From Linyphia triangularis (taxonomy: Eukaryota > Arthropoda > Arachnida > Araneae > Linyphiidae), in the NCBI GenBank assembly GCA_963978545.1, contig OZ021727.1, positions 15,388,743 to 15,452,742 on the forward strand: a stretch of DNA of 64,000 bases, written 5' to 3'. The translations under genes were made by a program, and so were the position numbers. The notes below the pieces were generated by a model. That model had not been told where the DNA came from. It saw only the letters and a list, made by a program, of their open reading frames with translations, and did no database searches. Every line of letters begins with the position of its first letter. The first letter of the stretch is position 1. Shown here one piece after another: positions 10,886-22,609 of this stretch.

Positions 10886-12812
10886 ACGTTCTTATATGCA
10901 TTTCTGGTCACAAGACTAAGTTTAAATAGAAAACTACGCATAAGAAAGTTTATTCAATTTTTATTAATTGAATCAACTATTGTGAAAAGTTAAGAGAAAT
11001 AATCAAGACAAAAGGGAATATTTTGGTGACAAATATATTTTATCCAGCATTGCTCATATTTGGCTAGTATCAATTAAAACGGCCGGTTTACAATGTTCCA
11101 TATCGAGAATGACCACAAATTACTTTTTTTTTTCATCAAGAGACATTCTTGTGCATGACAATTGTGAACATTGTAATTACTACATAGTTTACAATAATTA
11201 GTGTATTATTTTTCAAAACCATGGCATTTTCATTTTACCTGCATGCTAGAAAAAATTTCTATTAAAAAAAAAGATGTATCTTTAGGTGTTATGATCGTCC
11301 CCACCTTCAAAATTCTTGCAAAAAATGCGATAAAAGCGTTAAAAAAAACGACTGCCATTAACACAGAGTTCTCTGCCCTTGAGCATCACCCATCAACGTT
11401 TGATTTTTTTCTGTTTCACGCGCAAGAACGTGCAGTGTAATTTATATCGAATAACATTGCTAATTTTGTTTGTTTGGGTTTGTTTGCCCATGTGAAAACT
11501 ATTGCCAAAAATATCACCAAACATTCCATTTTTGTTATAAGTGAAAACATGAAAACGGAAAATAACGCCATAAATTTAAATGCAAAGACCAATATTATAG
11601 TGTAAATGAAAGTAGTGCTATGTTCCACACCCTTAGTTTTCTATTTCAGCTTTTCCCCCTAACTCTGATATATTGTCCATAATTACACAATTTGGAATAG
11701 TTGTTTTATCTTCATTTGAATATCCCAGGATATAGACATAATAATATGTGGCGAATACACCTTCCTCCACTCATATAGGCCCTTCGCAATATTTTTTTTA
11801 TCTACAATACAATATTTGCAGAGGGAAAACTATCGATATAGGAAATATGTATAACCATAAAAAAATACAAAAGTTGATACCAGCTCTATTACATATTTTA
11901 GGTGGTAGTGAAATATGACACTAGTATTTATACAAACATTCGAATGAAATCCTTTGAGTTATACAAAAAAATATAATACCGAAAATCAAGTTTAAAATAC
12001 TAGACTTAACAGACTTTAAATCGTAATACCGACCGATGAAATGGATAAGTTCTGTAAAATTCAAAAATGGAAAATTTTATTTAAAAGTGTTTGAAAATCT
12101 GTCTTTTATTTTAAACTGTGGTTTTATCTGGTTCTTGTGCTTACAGTTGTCGGTTTTGTTTTCAGCTGTTCTTTGTTAAAGCATTAATTTAGAGTATGAT
12201 TAAAACGATGTAACACAACAGCAAAATAATAACATAAACGAAAAAGAAATTGTGATTGATAGAATGAAAGAACTTTTAGCATTTTACTACACTTGTAATT
12301 AATTTTCGTTTGTCTTTAACAGAAATTGTAGTATGCGTTCAGACATTTTAATACATTAAGTAATTCAAATATTACTATTGAAAAATATAAGTAATGTATT
12401 GAAATGTTAATAATTTATATAAGTTCTATCAAGTGAGAGTAATATAAAGGAATCATTATCTTTCTACTAATTTGTTAAATGTTAATTTTAATCTAGTAAT
12501 ATATTAGTAACAACTAGACGTTTTATAAACAGAGAATTGTAATAAATTTTGGAAGATTATTCATGGAGAGGAAACGTTGTTGATGATTGCATAATATATT
12601 TACTGATAAAACTCTTACTTCATAGAATTTATCTACTCATATAAATCATCTAACATATTTTTTATACATTACTCATATTTCTTAATAGTAATAGACCCTT
12701 GAAACAATGTTTTAACTAATTATTAATTATTGTATATCTGTATTTATTAAACAAATTTAATTTTAAGTCGAAATTTTTATTCCACTAAATTCCAACATTT
12801 TCAGTGTGGATT
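10886..12812. other. no gene seen
   Basis: AT-rich sequence. The short open frames (for example 11201-11440 on + and 11416-11628 on -) have no motif and no splice context I can support. Confidence 0.55.
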
Positions 12813-12827
12813 CTGGTCAGTAGTATG
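12813..12827. repeat. SINE target-site duplication, left copy
   Basis: CTGGTCAGTAGTATG, repeated exactly at 13010-13024 on the other side of the SINE. Confidence 0.9.
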
Positions 12828-13009
12828 GTTGGTAGGTTGTTTTCAGATTATCTGGCACTGTCAGCAACACGAGGGCTATAATGCGCCGAAACATTCGTCA
12901 TTAGACAAGCCAACATACATTTACAAACACCCATGCCTAACACGGGACTCGAACCCGCAACCTCGTGGTCTAGAAGCTAGCACGCTAATCACTATACCGT
13001 TTGGTCAGC
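12828..13009 (-). mobile_element. tRNA-derived SINE, copy 1
   Basis: The minus strand starts with a tRNA-like head (about 13009 down to 12936) containing GGTTCGAGTCC, a perfect pol III B box, and an A-box-like TAGTGATTAGCG. The CTTCTAGA loop resembles tRNA-Arg(TCT). A ~90-bp unrelated body follows, then a short tail rich in AACC. Both sides carry a 15-bp target duplication, so this is a real retroposition. Compared with the copy at 54.1 kb, most differences are C-to-T or G-to-A changes at CpG, as expected from decay of methylated CpG. The frame at 12829-13020 is spurious. Confidence 0.9.
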
Positions 13010-13024
13010 CTGGTCAGTAGTATG
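13010..13024. repeat. SINE target-site duplication, right copy
   Basis: Exact repeat of 12813-12827. Confidence 0.9.
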
Positions 13025-13760
13025 ATATGTTATTTTATTTTTTTTATTACGTACCAACTTTATTTAGTAAAAAAATATCAAGTGAGAGTAATCAATGGGA
13101 GAGTCATAGTATTCAACCAAAAATCTGTACTGTTATCTAGTAATATTTTTTACCTACTTATTAATATCTATTGTTTTACAGAGAGTATTCAGAGCAAATA
13201 AATAAGATTTTTTATAAACAAAATGCAGTATTTAAGATTTCATTAAAATGCAATGTTTCCACATTTAAAATAATGAAAAGTACTTATTTATTATTAATAC
13301 AATTTGTGTATTAATGACATTAATTGTTTCTTGAACTAAATATCATATTGCTATCAATTCATAATATTTCCTCGTGCATTAAATTTATAACATTTCCTCA
13401 TGCCTTTAATTTATAGCATGTAAGAAAAATTAACGTCACATTATTAAATTCAAAGTCGATATATTGTTATGTTAAGTTTGTTCTTAGAATTTTGTCGATG
13501 CTTATAAATCAATGAATTTTAGTTAGTTATTTGAACGACCAAAATATTTTATTAAAAGCTTTAATAGAAATACCCTTTAATTTCGAATCGACTTCAGTTT
13601 ATTAAGAAAAAATAAAATTTTTCTCAACTAAGATGACTAAAATAATTCGTTTTAATGGCGGCTTGCGGCAGTTCTATTTTTATTATGCATTCTTAAAAAA
13701 AAAAAAAAAAAGTAGGTTTTATTATGTTTTTATACTTTCCTAAAAGTGTTTTATTAGTAA
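13025..13760. other. no gene seen
   Basis: AT-rich sequence with an A-run near 13696-13711. Nothing else recognised. Confidence 0.5.
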
Positions 13761-13764
13761 TTTC

Positions 13765-13990
13765 CTTAAGACTTCTTTATTAAAGATATCCTAATCTCAA
13801 ATTAAGTTGGCACGGACGAAATCTAATTAAGTAAATCAAATATTGACTTAAAAGCTTGAAAGAATATTTTTTATCGAAGTCAAGTAAACATAATTTTTTT
13901 TATAATCCAAAGAAAATTTTGTAAACGAGCTAGTATATAATATAGCCATAAATTTAATGTACACTAAGTTTTCACAATTTTTAATCTATT
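13765..13990. repeat. duplicated segment matching 21575-21800
   Basis: Shared blocks in order: AATCTCA, ATTAAG/ATTAAT, CGGACGAAAT against CGGACAAAAT, TAATTAAGTAA, TCAAATATTG, AAAGTCAAG-like and CTTGTAAACTAGC-like. Diverged, with small indels. Confidence 0.65.
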
Positions 13991-13999
13991 AAATAAGAT

Positions 14000-14945
14000 A
14001 CATTTTTAAAGCTCAGTATTTTAATTCAATTATAAAACAATCTTTTAAATTACTATTAAATTTTAACAATTTGACTTAAACATCTGTAGGTTAGGGGATT
14101 TAGAGATAAATTACCGAATATGAACGATTGACATATTACTTAAAAAATTGGATGTTTAATTCATGATGATAAAATTGCACATTTTATTTCTTTTATTCCT
14201 AAACTGCAGTAGTTTGCTTAAAAATTCGATTAAACCAAAATTATTAAGGCTCTTCTTTCTCCTTATTAAAAGAATATAATAAATAAAATGACTTCTGTTT
14301 GTAAATAAAATTCTTTGCAAAAGAAACTTTGTGTTAGCAAATTATGGCAATTTTATGGTTCAATAGCGGGTGATTTTAAGACAAATACATCCACGGAAAT
14401 CGTTCTTTGTCACGAACTCGACAGCTTAAGCACTGTCAACAAACGTTAATACAGACCCATGAAAAACAAAGAAATGCAAACTGATACCAAAGAGTTGTGG
14501 ATATAAGTACTTATGTGCTGGTTGAATGCTAAGAATCAATGGAATCATATTACATTGCTTTTTCCACACATTACTGTAATTTGTTGTGCTGATATAAAAC
14601 ACGTTACTATACTAACACATTACCTAGCTTAAATTTTTATACCACGTATAAACATACACAGAGCACTAAATTAATTTTTATTTCAAACAAAAACAGATAT
14701 ATACTCATTCTATTTTCCTTCCCATTGACTTAGACACCATTGATTGTCAGGAAATATTTACATTTTATATTAGTTAAATAAGTGAAATTAGAGTACATTT
14801 TATCATAGGATATGTGTCCCCAAACAACGTTGATTGAGTAAACTCATTATATATTAGTACAGTTTAAAAATACTAATTTGCACAACACTAATTTACTGAG
14901 TAGAAGCTTATAAAAAAACTTAGTTCTAAAATCGATATTTCCAGG
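14000..14945. other. no gene seen
   Basis: AT-rich, unremarkable. Weak resemblance to the DNA after 21.8 kb could not be confirmed by eye. Confidence 0.45.
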
Positions 14946-15066
14946 CAAAAGTACAAATTACACAAATACATGTTATATGTCAAATGAAAGGTGTCATCGA
15001 GATGAGTTCCCTTACCAAAATCAACCAGAATTTCTTACTGGAATTTCTGAAAATGGCAAACTGTAA
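14945..15066 (+). other. possible isolated exon (weak)
   Basis: A TATTTCCAG acceptor is followed by an open frame starting KSTNYTNTCYMSNERC and ending ISENGKL before TAA. It would be a terminal exon. No family is recognised and no partner exon was found nearby. It could well be chance. Confidence 0.15.
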
Positions 15067-16000
15067 ATCAATTTCTAATTTCATGAGTCTATATTTTATG
15101 TTCTAACCTTAAATATCATCTATCAGTTCGAATGCATTAATAATATTAGTTGGATTGCCGAAAAGGTCATTTCAAAGTTTCAATTTAAATGATTTAATCT
15201 TTTCGTTCCGAAATGCCTACATAAATATGCGTCCCACTTTTTGTGGCATATATTGTCCCAATATTATTTAACAGCGGGACATCAGTAATCAAATTATCAC
15301 AAGATTATACATTTATTACAATACCCTAGACTATTGGGAAAAATAGTCCCAGTCGAATATATAATTGGAATATATTGTCCCAGAAAATTTCCACAACAGG
15401 GAAAAAACGAAAAACTTTAAACTCATTGTACACTTTCTTTAGGGTGTCCACCAATAAATTAAACTACTTTTCATATTTCAATTTCAATCATGCAAAAGTC
15501 TGGTCGAAAATGTTAAATTCAACTTAAAGAGGGCTACCATAGCTATTCATTGGAAATCAATAAAATGATAAAGAGCATTCTCTTCCAGGTTTAAAATGAG
15601 AAAAAATAAGCGACACTATGGGTCATGTTTTGACTTTGTGAATTAGATTGGACGTCTACAAACCAAATCTACATTTACAAACCATAGCTGAAATGCGGTT
15701 CAAGAATGCATACTTTAGAATGCGTCGAAAGTTAAAGAGGACAGTTTCTATGAAAGAGATTTTAAAAGCACCTGTAGAGAGTATTTCCCATTTGGTTAGA
15801 AAAGCACGTTTCTCCGGTTTGCATATAATAGAAAATTGTTCGAGTTCAGGAATATCAAGAAAGATCTGATTTATTCAATATTTTAAAAGGTTGTCAGAGC
15901 TATAATAAATGTAATGGCTGTCAGAATAGATACAGAGACAATCTATAATAATAAAACAAGCTGTGTGAGAGCCTGTGACTCTGTGGATGTAGAGAAACCT
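15067..16000. other. no gene seen; GTCCCA-rich stretch
   Basis: Between about 15230 and 15410 the word GTCCCA/TGGGAC recurs about six times in both orientations, suggesting a decayed foldback or short repeat. The 73-codon frame at 15648-15869 is basic, lacks motifs, and is not supported. Confidence 0.4.
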
Positions 16001-16004
16001 TTTT

Positions 16005-16910
16005 AAAATTGGAGTAGAACTCGGAAATTTCGAACATAAGAAGTTTTGGCCTTCTAATTGTACATATGTCAAACAGAAGGATTAAAATTTTAATTAATTA
16101 TTTTTTTAATTAATTTTTTTTTACAAAGGGACTTTAAACAGATACAGCTCCGAAATTTTCAACATAAGTAGTTTTTGCCTTCTAATTATAATTTTGAAAA
16201 ACATAATTTTAAATTTTTGTTTAGTTCTTTTTGATTAATTTTTATAATTAATAAACAAACATTTTATAAAATGATTTATAATGGGGCTACAGCTCTGAAA
16301 TGTTCAGCCTAAGTAGTTTTAGGCTTCTAATTGGACTTTTGAAAAAACAGAATTTTAAAATTTTGTTTATTTCTTTTTTTTAATTAATTTTTTAATTAAT
16401 TAATAAATATTTTAGAAAATGATATGTAATTGGCTCTGAAAATTTCAACATAAATAGTTTTGGCCTTCAAATTGAATTTTTGAAAAACAGAACTTCAAAT
16501 TTTTGTTTAGTTCTTTTTTAATTAATTAATATATATTTTATAAAATGATTTCTAATAGGGCTACAGCTCTGAAATTTTCAACATAAGTAATTGTGGCCTT
16601 CTAATTAAACTTTTGAAAAACAGAATTTTTAAGCGTTATTTGTTTTTCAATTTTTTTTTATTTTTTTTAAATTAATTAACAAATATTTTACTAAAACGAT
16701 TTCTAATTGGGCTACATTTCTGAAATTTTCAACACAAGTATAGTTTTGGCCTTCTAATTGGACTTTTGACAAAAAGAATGTTAAAATTTTAATTTGTTTT
16801 TTAGATAATTTTTTTAATTAATTTTTTCACAAAAAGCGACTCCTAATAGACCTAGAGCTCTGAAAGTTGCAACATTAGTAGTTTTGGCCTCTAATTTTGC
16901 TTTCCACAAA
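16005..16910. repeat. degenerate tandem array, about seven units of 130-150 bp
   Basis: The anchor CTCTGAAATTTTCAACATAA (with variants), followed by GTAGTTTTGGCCTTCTAATT, occurs near 16018, 16148, 16290, 16433, 16566, 16717 and 16858. Units also share a T-rich AATTAATTAAT core and an AAACGATTTCTAAT-like block. A lone unit of the same family lies at 47150-47275. Confidence 0.85.
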
Positions 16911-17019
16911 CACGTGTTAAAATAATCTTAAAGTGGTGTTGTATTACTGTATTAACGGGGATTTTTTTTTCTTGACAAAGGAGAGACTTCCAATATTAAG
17001 GCTTTACGTATCAATTAGG

Positions 17020-17162
17020 TTTTAGTGAGTGAAGCGAGCTTATGCTTGCCTATCAATGAACCTTTCAACGAGTGAAGTAAGTCTGTGCTTATATGTCAAT
17101 GAACTTTTCAGAGAACGAAGCGAGCTTGATTTTGCTTGGCGATGAACCTTCCTGCGAGAGAA
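17020..17162. repeat. three tandem units of about 43 bp (GAAGCGAGC repeat)
   Basis: GAGTGAAGCGAGC, GAGTGAAGTAAGTC and GAACGAAGCGAGC, each followed after ~20 nt by TCAATGAAC/CGATGAACC, start near 17027, 17069 and 17113. A related tail, TAGCGAAGCACGGGCT, lies at 17253. It adjoins the previous array and may belong to the same element. Confidence 0.7.
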
Positions 17163-17374
17163 ACGCCAAAAACTGATACCTATACACCAATGACAGATTT
17201 CAGCAACGCGTGGCCTCAGAGCTACCTAAAATATTGCACATGTTAAAATTTCGTAGCGAAGCACGGGCTAGAAGGAAATAAAATCAAGAACTATTTTGAC
17301 ATTTTTGGTAAGATTTAATGTAAAAAATCTAAGTATTATTGGATTAATACCTTAAATAAATATGTAAAACTCCC

Positions 17375-17560
17375 ACTTGATGACTTAGGAGTTAGTGCTC
17401 TGGTATCACCTGTCAATGGTGTCGATTTCGAATCCTGGGTTAGGCATGGATGTTCGTTATGATTCGGGATCCTTGTTAAGATGTAGGTCCCTTCCTAATT
17501 AGTCGTTATTATGCACAAAATACTTCGTTGAGCGTACAAACCAACCAAATATTTCAAAGA
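17375..17560 (+). mobile_element. probable decayed tRNA-derived SINE, second type
   Basis: GTTAGTGCTCTGGTATCACC resembles a D-arm/A-box region. It is followed by CCTGTCAATGGTG, which resembles a tRNA-Asp(GTC) anticodon arm, and by TTTCGAATCCTGG, a near B box. GGCATGGATGTTCG then echoes the head-to-body junction of the other SINE. No target duplication was found, so the limits are approximate. Confidence 0.45.
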
Positions 17561-17749
17561 ACCTACATGCATACCGTGATTTTTTTACATTAATCCTCGC
17601 TTTCAGTTATACAATCAGATTCATTATAGAACAATACCAAGTAAAAAAATCTTAATCTTCCTTTCAAATGATTTTTTTTTACATTTGAAGGGGAGATCCT
17701 GATATTTCACACTCCTCATTCAAATTATTTTATTCTTTTAATTAAAATG

Positions 17750-17945
17750 TTAAAACAAGCATTAACAATTCTTACTGCTGTCTCAAATAGTAAAACTTGT
17801 CAGAATTGCAATTACTGGTGTGTTTCTGAATGTGAGTCCCTACGGATGGATGTAACGAAGTATTTTTCGTTACATGTAAGTAAGAAAAAAATACCCTGAG
17901 TGTTACATTAAAATTTAAAAGAAAATGCATTAAAAGACGTTAAAG
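17750..17945. repeat. copy of the RasGEF 3' UTR segment
   Basis: AACAAGCATT, CTGCTGTCTCAAATAG, AAAACTTGTC, GATGGATGT and TTACAT-like blocks match 6880-7060 in order. No counterpart of the terminal coding exon was seen just upstream. Confidence 0.6.
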
Positions 17946-19480
17946 AGGATGTAAAATTTTATGCATTTATTTATTGTTTTATTAAACTTTATCCATGTTC
18001 AGTTTATGTTCTATGTCAGTGTTCTATACTCATTTATGCTCAGTCATAAGGGTTCATTTGTTGCGCTGTAAAATTCTTGCAATTTCGAATGAGTTTTAAC
18101 AAAGACCAGTTGAAATCAAATCATATTTTTCCAAATTTTGAACTATTTGCACAAAAAAAAAATTATTTCCGTTTTGAATCTGCCCTTAACTTGATATTAG
18201 CCCCGCAAGTCCAACGAATTTACAACACTTTCCCCAGCAGCTTCTCAAAAGTTTTAGTTTGTAAAATCTCATTCTTAAAAGTTTTAGTTTTCAAAAGGAC
18301 ATGCTAAAAAACTTTAGCACTCAAATCCGCACTCACTAATAGAGTGTTCTGATAATTTCTACATTAGCAAATGACGAAGATCTGCGGATAGAGCTAGCTT
18401 CATTGGCAAGCGAATTTTGTTGAGAATAGTTCACTTCTCTTCGACAACTCTGATTTTTTCTGTCTTCATTTTTAATTAATTCTGTAAGTAATTTAGATTA
18501 TATAAAGGATTAGCATTATGGAGACGATTGAGTTTTATTTTACAAGATAACCTTTAAAATCCTCAACATCAAACCTTTTTAAGTCATTTATGGTTATTTC
18601 TGGTATGCAACATTTCATCAAGCTTTAGAAGCCTTTACTAGTTACTAAATAACGTTTCTAGAAATTGAAGAATATGCCATTTTAGTTTTGAAGAATAACG
18701 TATTTGGTTCTTAATAATTAGTGATAGTGAGGTACAATTGCAAACGGTTCTAAATGTTTACTAGTTTGACCAAACACTAGCTCAGTAGTTTCACCGGTTT
18801 ACAACAGATGGATAATTTTTTAGGTACTTTATAATGTTTTTTACTAATGAAATACTTTTTAATATGTATTAATGATTTTAATTAAAAGACATGTATGTAT
18901 TCTCTCCCCAATGTCAACTGCAATTGTTTCGAAGTACACTTGCCTTATTGGCGTAAAATGGCAATATACTAGGGCTGTATCCTCGACAGTTTTCAAAAGT
19001 AAAACACACTGAAGATTTTTGAGTGACTTTAGAATCTTTTATTTCAAACTAATGACTTTATATTATTTTAATAATTAATCACATTAGAAGACAAGTATCT
19101 AAAGTCTCCACACTCTCAACTACACTTTTATATGTAGCCTAAATGTTTCAAATGGTTACTTACTTTAGCAACAAAAAAAGTACCATATATACATATGAAA
19201 TAAATTGGGATTGCGAAAGAAACTATAATTGTATTGCAGTATATCAGGTCCGGATATCAAGTCGTAGCTATACTATAATAATACATTTCAAATTTGGCAA
19301 TGAAAAATGAATGAAACCTATCCCTGTTAAAGACCAACAATTACAATAATCCTGCAAGTATAATTTTTTCATTGACAAAATTCTGCTTAATTACTGATTT
19401 TGACGTCAACCCAATATCCGAATTCTTTCTACATTCAATTTCCAAAATGGTCAGAGTCATCTGATATCTTTACATGAAAG
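17946..19480. other. no gene seen
   Basis: AT-rich sequence. The 76-codon frame at 18077-18307 has no recognisable motif. TTTTAGTTTGTAAAATC / TTTTAGTTTTCAAAAGG around 18250-18300 is a short imperfect repeat. Confidence 0.45.
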
Positions 19481-19489
19481 AAGAGCCTT

Positions 19490-20520
19490 GGTTGTGTTCC
19501 AATTTTAACCCTTTGTAGTTGAATTTTGACTACCAAGTAGAATAAAGTAGGCAATTTGAGATGAGTTTTTAAATCGATGTAAAGTAGCATTTGATGGAAA
19601 ATAGTGCATGATATGTTTCACTTATTCTATGAAAACTTATTTGACGCTCCATGACCAATTATCCTATATAGGAATGGGGAAGTGTTCTGCCGCCAAGTTC
19701 GATGTCAAAGCCGAAGAATTGCAAGCGTATGTTATGTTGACCGAGATTTGGCCTGTTTTCAACCCCCTACCCCCACTCTCAGTTTCTATTATATCTAGAA
19801 CTGCTAAGTACTGATTGACTATGGGAATGTTTTCCAATAATCCCAATTTCATTCATTGTATCTGTCCAAATATCTTTTCTTAAATACCCCAAAGAAATAA
19901 AACGCTGCTGCATGACGACAAATGTTAGATTTCACAATTTTTCTGACTGACCACTTTACTTGGCAGGCTTCTTACAGCATCTAGATGTTTTTTGGGTTAA
20001 ATATTAATTCAAGGATTGTCGTAAATTTTAAACTATTGTGAATTTTCACTTAAATATCAACTATTCCAATAACAATACACACACAATGAATGAAACATTT
20101 GAATTTCTTAAAGTCCATTTTAAAAAGTAATAATAACTTTTTGGATACTATCCATGCAATTCTAAAACCAATCTTCCAAAAGTAAATACGATGAAAAACA
20201 TTAGATTTCTCTTAAAACTCAATTACCGAGCAGAAAATGTTCAGTGGAAAACTTAACAGGAAACCTTCACCTTTTATCCTAGAAATATATCTAATGTAAA
20301 AAGAACGAGAAAACCACTAATACTTCGAAGCATCTGACACAAGAAATGTAGAATATTTGGAAATTCATTAAGCATTTGAATAAAAATATATAAACTTTTA
20401 TTTTTAATAAATAATATCTCCTTAAACTTTTACGATGTTTATGGATTTCAAAAGGAGAAATAAGTGAGTATTTTTTCCCCTGAGAATGTTTGAGAAATTC
20501 TTTGAAAATATGTTTTTACC
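19490..20520. repeat. decayed duplicated block, copy 2
   Basis: Matches 8585-8665 and about 10040-10440 in the same order and orientation. The second match includes ACAGGAAACCTTCACC against CAGGAAACGTTCATC, ACCACTAATACTTCGAAGCA, and the CCGGATGTTTTTGG-like end. The intervening DNA is shorter than in copy 1. Confidence 0.55.
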
Positions 20521-21574
20521 TTCTGTTTTTGAGATTGTATATCTTCACTTCCTGATGTTAAATGTCTAAATATATTTGAAATTATTTTTGAATTCTTAAG
20601 ACCGCTGTAGAATTATATTTCCTTTTCATCTTTAAAAGGTTGAAATAAGTAGAAATTTAAAAAAAAAAGTATGACTAATCTCAATTTTACTTTAATAATA
20701 ACTAATTTTAAAATATCAGTTGTGTTTTATACAAAATAATATTTGCAAAATATAAATCACACATTTAAAAAAATAATATAATTAAAATGTTATCATAGTT
20801 ACTAAAAAAAGTAAATTCATAATGATCTTCATCTTATAATTATGATCCATGAAAACATTAAATATTTGTTATTTATTTTATATTTTTGGTACTAAATAAG
20901 TAAATTTAGTTTTAAGCTAATGAACTTATTTCCATCAATATATAGGATTTTCACTGTAGTCACAATAACATATTCATTGAATTTTAGCAATTCATAAATA
21001 TACTTTCTAAAATTTAGTAATTTATTATGCCTAATTAAATAATTTAATTGAGTAAGAGAAAAATATCAGATAAGAGAGATATATATACAAAAATCCATAT
21101 TCTTGTACTCATATTCAAATTATTATTGTTATCTGAAGATACGTATTTAAAAACATTTTTATTTATAATCTATTTTATATTTAGATAAGTTAGAGTAAAC
21201 TAGTAATATTAGTTATAGATAGAAAACAATATTTATCATTGCATTAATATTCAATAACCCCAAGTGAAATGTTTCTAAAATATTGCCCATTTAATTCTAA
21301 GTATTATGTAATAATTTTTTTAAACATATTTAATACTGAAATGAGTAGTTAATTGCATTCAATTTTTATCATTAATGTCTTTATTAATAGATATAGCAAG
21401 CTTCATTACAAAATTATGAATTTTATGGAGATCCAGGTGATTTTAATAAAAGGTTTTAAAAATTATGAATGACATTTTATTTTTTCTTATTACATATACA
21501 TGAAAAAAAAAATTCTTTCTTTGTGTCTTTTAATTTTTTTTTCTGAATATTTTTTTAACAATCTCTTTGTGATA

Positions 21575-21800
21575 CCTTTAATAAAGTTATCACAATCTCA
21601 GATTAATATGACCCGGACAAAATTTAATTAAGTAATTCAAATATTGGTTTAAAAGTGCTAAAGAATTTTTTTTTTATGAAAGTCAAGCAAACTTCATTTT
21701 CAAACTCTAAAGTAAAAAAACCTTGTAAACTAGCAAGAATGTAATATGACCATACTTTTAATTTATTAATAAAGTCTGCACACGTAATTTCTTGAATGAA
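21575..21800. repeat. duplicated segment matching 13765-13990
   Basis: See the shared blocks described for 13765-13990. The minus frame at 21624-21836 falls in it and is not conserved in the other copy. Confidence 0.65.
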
Positions 21801-22323
21801 TGAAGTGAAACACGTTTTTAATCTTAAACATTTCAATAAGATTCATACAAGCATTTAAATTCCTATAAAAAATATAAATTTTAAACTTGTATGAATATTG
21901 TAGAATTGACGGATATCTCTGATCTAGTATCAAAATACATGGTCCTGATTAACATTTACTTGATAAATAACGTGCAACTTTTCGATTTAACTTTTTGTTT
22001 ATTAATATTAATAATAGAATTAAATAAGAACAATTTTTAAAATTTCATAACTAAAGTTTTATAAATAGAATAGAGTATAATTTAATTCAACTTCACTCAC
22101 TGTGTAAAAATTCGATTTCAAAATTGAAAACAATCACCTACTCGTTTTAACTTCATTTCATATAATCAAAATACAACTAATTTTCTTACACAAAAATGAA
22201 ACCTCACATACAAGGTTTCCAATAAATAACTGACCCATGTTGAACTTAATAATAAAAACACGATTTTGCGATGAAAAGTACTTGACAAACCTCCGCATTT
22301 TTAAATGCTTATAGTTTTTCTAC

Positions 22324-22365
22324 TGTCTCGAGATTCAATGGTCTCGCGATCGAGGCCCTTCGCCC
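22324..22365 (+). repeat. partial copy of the hairpin arm
   Basis: Matches 22433-22474 nearly base for base (TGTCTCGAGATTCAATGGTC against TGTCTCGAGATCCAATGGTC), so the hairpin's left arm is preceded by a direct repeat of part of itself. Confidence 0.85.
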
Positions 22366-22389
22366 GCAAGCCTCAAAAAACAGTTAAAG

Positions 22390-22607
22390 CTTCTGTGCAT
22401 TGGAGTACTCTTTTACACAGCGGTAAAGTATCTGTCTCGAGATCCAATGGTCTCGCGATCGAAGCCCGTCGCCCCCACCGAAAGCTGCATACGCTTTATT
22501 GGATCACGTCCGGGTCACCATTAAAGCGTATGCAGCTTTCGTTGCGGACGACCATTGAATCCCGAGACAGATACCGCTGTACAAAAGAGTACTCCAGTGC
22601 ACAGAAG
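22390..22607. mobile_element. foldback repeat with ~90-110-bp arms and tRNA-Ser-like core
   Basis: Arms are 22390-22498 and 22522-22607, with a 23-bp loop. Outer ends read CTTCTGTGCATTGGAGTACT and its near complement; inner ends GAAAGCTGCATACGCTTTA and its exact complement. The left arm has ~20 bp absent from the right. The arm contains CTCGAGATCCAATGGTCT, which resembles the anticodon and variable arms of tRNA-Ser(CGA). It is GC-richer than its surroundings. The 135-codon frame at 22305-22712 crosses the hairpin and is not credible. Confidence 0.75.
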
Positions 22608-22609
22608 TT

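Noticed and set aside
12936..13009. tRNA gene on the minus strand
   Set aside because: It is the head of a SINE with a retroposed body and target duplications, and the cloverleaf stems do not pair well.
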